Shown: positions 42,522 through 46,246 of the stretch, piece after piece | How positions within the stretch are numbered: position 1 is the first letter of the stretch | Layout of the letters: each line of letters begins with the position of its first letter | From: JAUXFK01 sp034189035 | Lineage (GTDB): Bacteria; Desulfobacterota; UBA8473 | DNA length: 46,246 nt | NCBI GenBank assembly: GCA_034189035.1 | Contig: JAXHVA010000031.1 | Span: 1-46,246, forward strand | Direction: 5' to 3' | Notes under the pieces: generated by a model | The model's input: the letters and a program-made list of their open reading frames with translations, nothing else | Database searches by the model: none | Told to the model about the DNA's origin: nothing | Program-made: the position numbers and the translations under genes

Positions 42522-43073
42522 TCATAGTTTTGCCCTCTTTTGAAGAAGGACTCTATCGATTGCCTCCTCTTCTTCAAGCATAACCCGTATTACCTCATCC
42601 TTAGATGTCGAAATATTCCTCCCGATATAATCTGCCTGAATGGGAAGTTCTCTATGCCCTCTATCGATTAAAACCGCCAATTGAATAAACTCAGGACGCC
42701 CAACACTCATCAACCCATCCAGCGCTGCCCTAATGCTCCTTCCTGTATATAACACATCATCGACTAGGATTACCCTCTTTTCCATAATTGAAAATGGTAT
42801 ATCTGTCTTATGGATAATGGGCTGATCAGAGTTGGATCGAAGATCGTCTCTGTAAAGGGTAATGTCGAGTACTCCTACAGGAATATCTATCTCTTTAATC
42901 TGACGTATAAATGTAGCAATTCGCCTAGCTATGTAAATACCCCTTGTCCGGATCCCAACAAGCACTAGGTTATCGATTTCCTTATTCCTCTCAATGATTT
43001 CATGGGAAATACGAATCAGTTCTTGTTCTATTTCAGCCTTGTCCATAACCTCTTTGTTATCATTATATATCAC
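42522..43073 (-). CDS. pyrR: PyrR: pyrimidine regulatory protein/uracil phosphoribosyltransferase
   Basis: Type I phosphoribosyltransferase fold, 183 residues, with the PRPP loop RVILVDDVLYTGRSIRAALD, LVGIRTRGIYIARRI at the N-terminus, and LAVLIDRGHRELPIQADYIG and GRNISTS, the PyrR hallmarks. PyrR binds pyr mRNA leaders in Firmicutes and also makes UMP from uracil. No pyr biosynthesis gene and no anti-antiterminator-like stem could be seen upstream, so it may act only as an enzyme here. GTG start with AGGAG six bases upstream. A MITE-like repeat occupies its leader. Confidence 0.94.
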   Translation of the reverse strand: MIYNDNKEVMDKAEIEQELIRISHEIIERNKEIDNLVLVGIRTRGIYIARRIATFIRQIKEIDIPVGVLDITLYRDDLRSNSDQPIIHKTDIPFSIMEKRVILVDDVLYTGRSIRAALDGLMSVGRPEFIQLAVLIDRGHRELPIQADYIGRNISTSKDEVIRVMLEEEEAIDRVLLQKRAKL

Positions 43074-43107
43074 GTCTAACTCCTATAAAAGTTATCAGAG
43101 ATCATTC

Positions 43108-43257
43108 ATTAGTGTCCATCCATAAATGGCCCTTTTGCTCAATCTCTGTGTCAGGCTCAGATCCTAATCCTAGAAATATGTCAATTTATCCCTACGGTTA
43201 AAATATTCGCTTTCCTTGATCTTGAACAAAATTGTTCTTTTCTGGATGGACACTAAT
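43108..43257 (+). mobile_element. MITE-like dispersed repeat, copy B (between lepB and pyrR)
   Basis: A 150-bp element bounded by perfect 15-bp terminal inverted repeats: ATTAGTGTCCATCCA on the left (43108-43122) and its exact complement on the right (43243-43257). It contains no open frame. The inner sequence aligns with 38932-39090. A target duplication is not certain; the flanking bases are AT-rich. Transcribed from either side it could form a terminal stem. Confidence 0.88.
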
Positions 43258-43314
43258 TAACTGAAGACTTATCGATTCCTTTATCCTGTAAAAGAGTTTT
43301 TCTATGATTAACAG

Positions 43315-43923
43315 CTAGTATATAAAATCCCCAATTCTTTTCCATCGTGGCCTCTGCTTGAATTTATCCCAGGACCAGTAAATAATAAAAGCCTTACCTT
43401 TTACTTCTTTTAGATGAACAAGCCCCCAGTAGCGACTGTCATAACTCTCATCCCTGTTATCCCCCATAACAAAAAGAGAATCCTCGGGTATGATCATTGG
43501 GCCATAATTATCTCGTGGTTGGGTATTTTTTGGAAAGATTCTTTCATCGCTATTTACTGCATTGGGTATATCGAATAATAAACCGTTAATATAAAGCTTT
43601 TTGTCTACAATTTCAAGCTTATCTCCTTCTATACCAACAACCCTCTTTATGTAGTCTTTTTTTCTATCGACAGGGCAGATAAATACGATAATATCACCTT
43701 TTTGTGGCTTCTTAAAGGGTAATATTTTTTTGTGGGTAAAAGGGATAGCAATCCCATAAATGAATTTGTTAACTAAAATATGATCTCCAACCTTTAATGT
43801 TGGCTTCATAGAGCCGGAAGGAATCTTAAAGGCCTGGATTACAAATGCCCTGATTGTAAAAGCCAGTACAACGGCAATTAAAATTGCTTCTATCCACTCT
43901 CTCACAACAGACTTTTCTTTCAT
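43315..43923 (-). CDS. lepB: Signal peptidase I
   Basis: Inner-membrane serine protease removing signal peptides, about 202 residues. A single N-terminal membrane helix (EAILIAVVLAFTIRAFVI) leads to box B FKIPSGSMKPTLKVGDHILV with the catalytic Ser near residue 38, GDIIVFICP, box D KKDYIKRVVGIEGD with the catalytic Lys near residue 93, and box E FVMGDNRDESYDSRYWG. ATG at 43923 follows AAGGGG; a GTG two codons earlier is less likely. It lies 18 bp after lepA, the arrangement known from many Gram-negatives. It would process the PEP-CTERM precursors encoded in this window. Confidence 0.95.
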   Translation of the reverse strand: MKEKSVVREWIEAILIAVVLAFTIRAFVIQAFKIPSGSMKPTLKVGDHILVNKFIYGIAIPFTHKKILPFKKPQKGDIIVFICPVDRKKDYIKRVVGIEGDKLEIVDKKLYINGLLFDIPNAVNSDERIFPKNTQPRDNYGPMIIPEDSLFVMGDNRDESYDSRYWGLVHLKEVKGKAFIIYWSWDKFKQRPRWKRIGDFIY

Positions 43924-43941
43924 TAACACCCCTTTCTATGA

Positions 43942-45741
43942 TCATGACTTTAGTATAGCCAAGAAGGCCTCTTGAGGGATCTGGACCTTTCCAATCTGTT
44001 TCATCCTCTTTTTGCCCACTTTCTGCTTTTCTAGAAGCTTTCTTTTTCTTGTAACATCTCCTCCATAACACTTCACTATAACATTCTTTCTTAAAGGCCT
44101 GATGCTCTCTCGTGCGACGATTTTATTACCTATAGCCCCTTGAATGACTACTTCAAACATATGGCGTGGGATGATATCTTTCATCTTAGAAACAAGACTC
44201 TTTGCTCGAAAATATGCGTTATCCTTGTGAATAATCAAGGAAAGCGCATCTATAACCTCTCCATTGATAAGTAGATCCAATTTGACCAGGTCGGACTTTC
44301 GGAATTCGAGGTACTCATAATCAAAAGAGGCATAACCACGACTTGCAGACTTTAATCGATCATAAAAATCAAATACGATCTCATTCAAGGGGAGCTCATA
44401 GTCTAAAAAGGCCCTCTCCTGATTAAGATACCTGATCTCCTTTTGTATACCTCGTTTCCCCTCGCATAGCTTTAATACAGGTCCTATATAATTACTAGGA
44501 AGATATATAACAGCCGACACATATGGCTCACTGATAAAGGCAGTATTTTGAGGCGGGGGAAGCTTTGATGGATTCTCTATATCCAACACCCTTCCATCTA
44601 TTGTTGTTACCTTATAGACTACATTCGGTGCACTGGTAATAAGGTTTACACCATACTCTCTCTCAAGGCGTTCCTGAATAATCTCCATATGCAATAACCC
44701 TAGAAAACCACAACGGAATCCAAAGCCCAAAGCTATAGATGTCTCAGGTTCATATATAAAAGAGGAATCATTTAACTGGAGTTTTTCAAGTGCATTCCTC
44801 AGAAGATCAAACTGTACAGATGCTGCTGGATATAAACCACTAAAAACCATAGGTTTCATTACTCTAAAGCCAGGGAAAGGGGCATCTGTAGGATTTTCCA
44901 GTTCGGTTATCGTGTCTCCTATCCTTGTATCCTTAACCTCTTTAATCCCCGCTAACACAAAGCCCACATCTCCGGTTGAGAGCTCTGAAACCTCAATCAT
45001 ATCGGGTGAAGACACACCAACTCTTGTAACCTCAAAGACCTTACCTGAAGACATCATCTTTATATTCATACCTTTTCTTATTGTCCCATCAAACACACGA
45101 ATCAGAACTACAGCGCCCTGATATGGATCAAACCATGAATCAAAGATAAGGGCCTTCAATGGAGCTTTTTCGTTTCCCTCTGGTGGCGGAATCTTTTCAA
45201 TAATAGCCTTAAAGACTTCCCTTATTCCAATACCTTCTTTCGCACTTATCAATATCGGATCACTTGCTTCTATGCCGATAAGATCCTCAATCTCTCTTTT
45301 TACCCGCTCAGGATCTGCACTGGGGAGATCTATCTTATTTATAACCGGTAAAACCACAAGATCGGAGTCATAGGCCATGTATACATTAGCCAGAGTTTGG
45401 GCTTCAACCCCTTGAGAGGCATCTACAACCAGTACTGCACCTTCACAGGCAGCAAGACTACGAGAAACTTCATAACTAAAATCCACATGCCCTGGAGTAT
45501 CGATGAGATTCAGAATATACTCCTCGATATCATTGATACGATAAGGTAGTCTCACTGCCTGGGCCTTTATTGTAATCCCCTTCTCCCTCTCTAAGTCCAT
45601 TTTATCAAGAAATTGAGGGATTACCCCCTTTTGCCCAAGCACACCTGTAACCTCGAGAAACCGATCAGCAAGGGTGGATTTACCATGGTCTATATGCGCG
45701 ATAATGGAAAAATTTCTGATCCTCTTTTGTTTTCTTCCCAT
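43942..45741 (-). CDS. lepA: Elongation factor 4 (LepA)
   Basis: Ribosome-associated GTPase that acts on stalled or mistranslocated ribosomes. G1 AHIDHGKST, switch I with GITIKAQAVRL, G3 DTPGHVDFSYEVSRSL, G4 NKIDLPSADP, followed by domain 2, the EF-G-like domains and the LepA-specific C-terminus with VKCYGGDVTRKRKLLEKQK and KRMKQIGKVQIPQEAF. The start at 45741 (MGRKQKRIRNFSIIAH) matches the family. A longer frame to 45801 adds 20 residues coded by sequence that resembles a repeat terminus. No good ribosome site is present for either start. Confidence 0.95.
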   Translation of the reverse strand: MGRKQKRIRNFSIIAHIDHGKSTLADRFLEVTGVLGQKGVIPQFLDKMDLEREKGITIKAQAVRLPYRINDIEEYILNLIDTPGHVDFSYEVSRSLAACEGAVLVVDASQGVEAQTLANVYMAYDSDLVVLPVINKIDLPSADPERVKREIEDLIGIEASDPILISAKEGIGIREVFKAIIEKIPPPEGNEKAPLKALIFDSWFDPYQGAVVLIRVFDGTIRKGMNIKMMSSGKVFEVTRVGVSSPDMIEVSELSTGDVGFVLAGIKEVKDTRIGDTITELENPTDAPFPGFRVMKPMVFSGLYPAASVQFDLLRNALEKLQLNDSSFIYEPETSIALGFGFRCGFLGLLHMEIIQERLEREYGVNLITSAPNVVYKVTTIDGRVLDIENPSKLPPPQNTAFISEPYVSAVIYLPSNYIGPVLKLCEGKRGIQKEIRYLNQERAFLDYELPLNEIVFDFYDRLKSASRGYASFDYEYLEFRKSDLVKLDLLINGEVIDALSLIIHKDNAYFRAKSLVSKMKDIIPRHMFEVVIQGAIGNKIVARESIRPLRKNVIVKCYGGDVTRKRKLLEKQKVGKKRMKQIGKVQIPQEAFLAILKS

Positions 45742-45954
45742 TTTAGATCGAATAACCCCCGTTAAATAGGGATGGATATTAATTAGCGAGGTAAACTGCA
45801 TTATTATATATTTTCCATGTCAAAGAAAATAGGGACTACTTGTACAGCCTTAATATCCTTTTTAATATGTATCCTAAATTTAGTTAAAATTCAAGGTACT
45901 TTTGAACTTTTTTATAATGACCAAACACATGTCAAACACAAAGGTTCTGGGAAA

Positions 45955-46246
45955 AAAATTAAGCGGCTAGTTTTTCTATAACCATAGGGAGAGAATTATT
46001 ATAGTTTCTGAGCCTTTTATAGAGTTTTAGTATTAGAGTTTGCATATTGATACCTCCATGAGGTCTTTTCTAATTGTATCTAGTTATATCCCGTCGGAGA
46101 AGTTATCTTCTTTCTCATCTCTCCTGCGGCTTCTTTCAACCTTGCCATTGATTTGTGGTGTAGATGATGGAATGATTTTATAACGTATAGTGTAGAAAGC
46201 GCATATTTGATCCGGCATGTGTACTCTGGGTTTTTTGAGGATGCAT
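45955..46246 (-). pseudogene. IS481-type transposase C-terminal remnant (partial)
   Basis: On the minus strand the fragment around 46185-46110 reads KIIPSSTPQINGKVERS and then RRRDEKEDNF, the segment after the second catalytic Asp of DDE integrase-core transposases, where the NGKVERSH motif includes the catalytic Glu. A stop follows, and the remaining pieces, such as KLYKRLRNYNNSLP near 46020-45980, appear in another frame as the expected last helix. It is inactive, and the rest lies outside the window. No terminal repeat was identified. Confidence 0.7.

Overview
The window looks like a chromosomal segment from an AT-rich, Gram-negative, probably anaerobic bacterium, most likely Desulfobacterota (deltaproteobacterial) or a close neighbour. 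This is inferred from a PEP-CTERM/exosortase-type exopolysaccharide locus with an outer-membrane barrel and a Wza-like exporter, sigma-54 activators, a 2-hydroxyacyl-CoA dehydratase pair, class III CoA-transferases, and a LipA/LipM pair. No rRNA or taxonomic marker settles it, and the exosortase gene itself is not in the window.

Region 1 (1-14.6 kb) is the exopolysaccharide/PEP-CTERM region. On the minus strand, in order of transcription, lie two soluble histidine-kinase proteins, an NtrC-type response regulator, a second sigma-54 activator without a receiver, a degenerate GGDEF protein that keeps a c-di-GMP inhibitory-site motif, a polysaccharide export protein, an outer-membrane barrel, a chain-length determinant, an ExeA-like ATPase, a tyrosine autokinase, a polyprenyl glycosylphosphotransferase and the start of a NusG/RfaH-like antiterminator cut by the window edge. 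Divergent from them, on the plus strand, are two PEP-CTERM proteins. One is 61 residues long and is little more than a signal peptide plus the sorting signal. Two candidate -24/-12 promoters, one for each arm, are each preceded by a matching inverted repeat (TGTAA-N4-TTACA). This suggests one enhancer-binding protein controls both polymer export and sorted proteins.

Region 2 (14.7-21.4 kb) is housekeeping: lipA and a lipM-like octanoyltransferase, a ComEA-like HhH protein, a class II aldolase, an initiator tRNA with clear promoter and terminator, rsmG, an MBL-fold hydrolase with a decayed paralogue beside it, and a DUF1992 protein.

Region 3 (21.5-36 kb) holds acyl-CoA and central carbon genes: two dehydratase subunits, a eukaryotic-type bifunctional 6-phosphofructo-2-kinase/fructose-2,6-bisphosphatase, two class III CoA-transferase subunits of which only one keeps the catalytic Asp, glycerate 2-kinase, an RHS remnant, a GNAT enzyme and pyruvate kinase. 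A 171-bp mobile element with a perfect 9-bp target duplication sits in the pyruvate kinase leader. Next comes a c-di-AMP locus: a DHH phosphodiesterase divergent from a diadenylate cyclase fused to YbbR domains.

Region 4 (36-46.2 kb, minus strand) runs lepA-lepB-pyrR-amidohydrolase-DUF6282-argG-argH-M20 peptidase-tRNA-Ala. Copies of a roughly 150-bp MITE-like repeat lie between lepB and pyrR and between argG and argH. A decayed IS481-type transposase fragment lies at the right edge.
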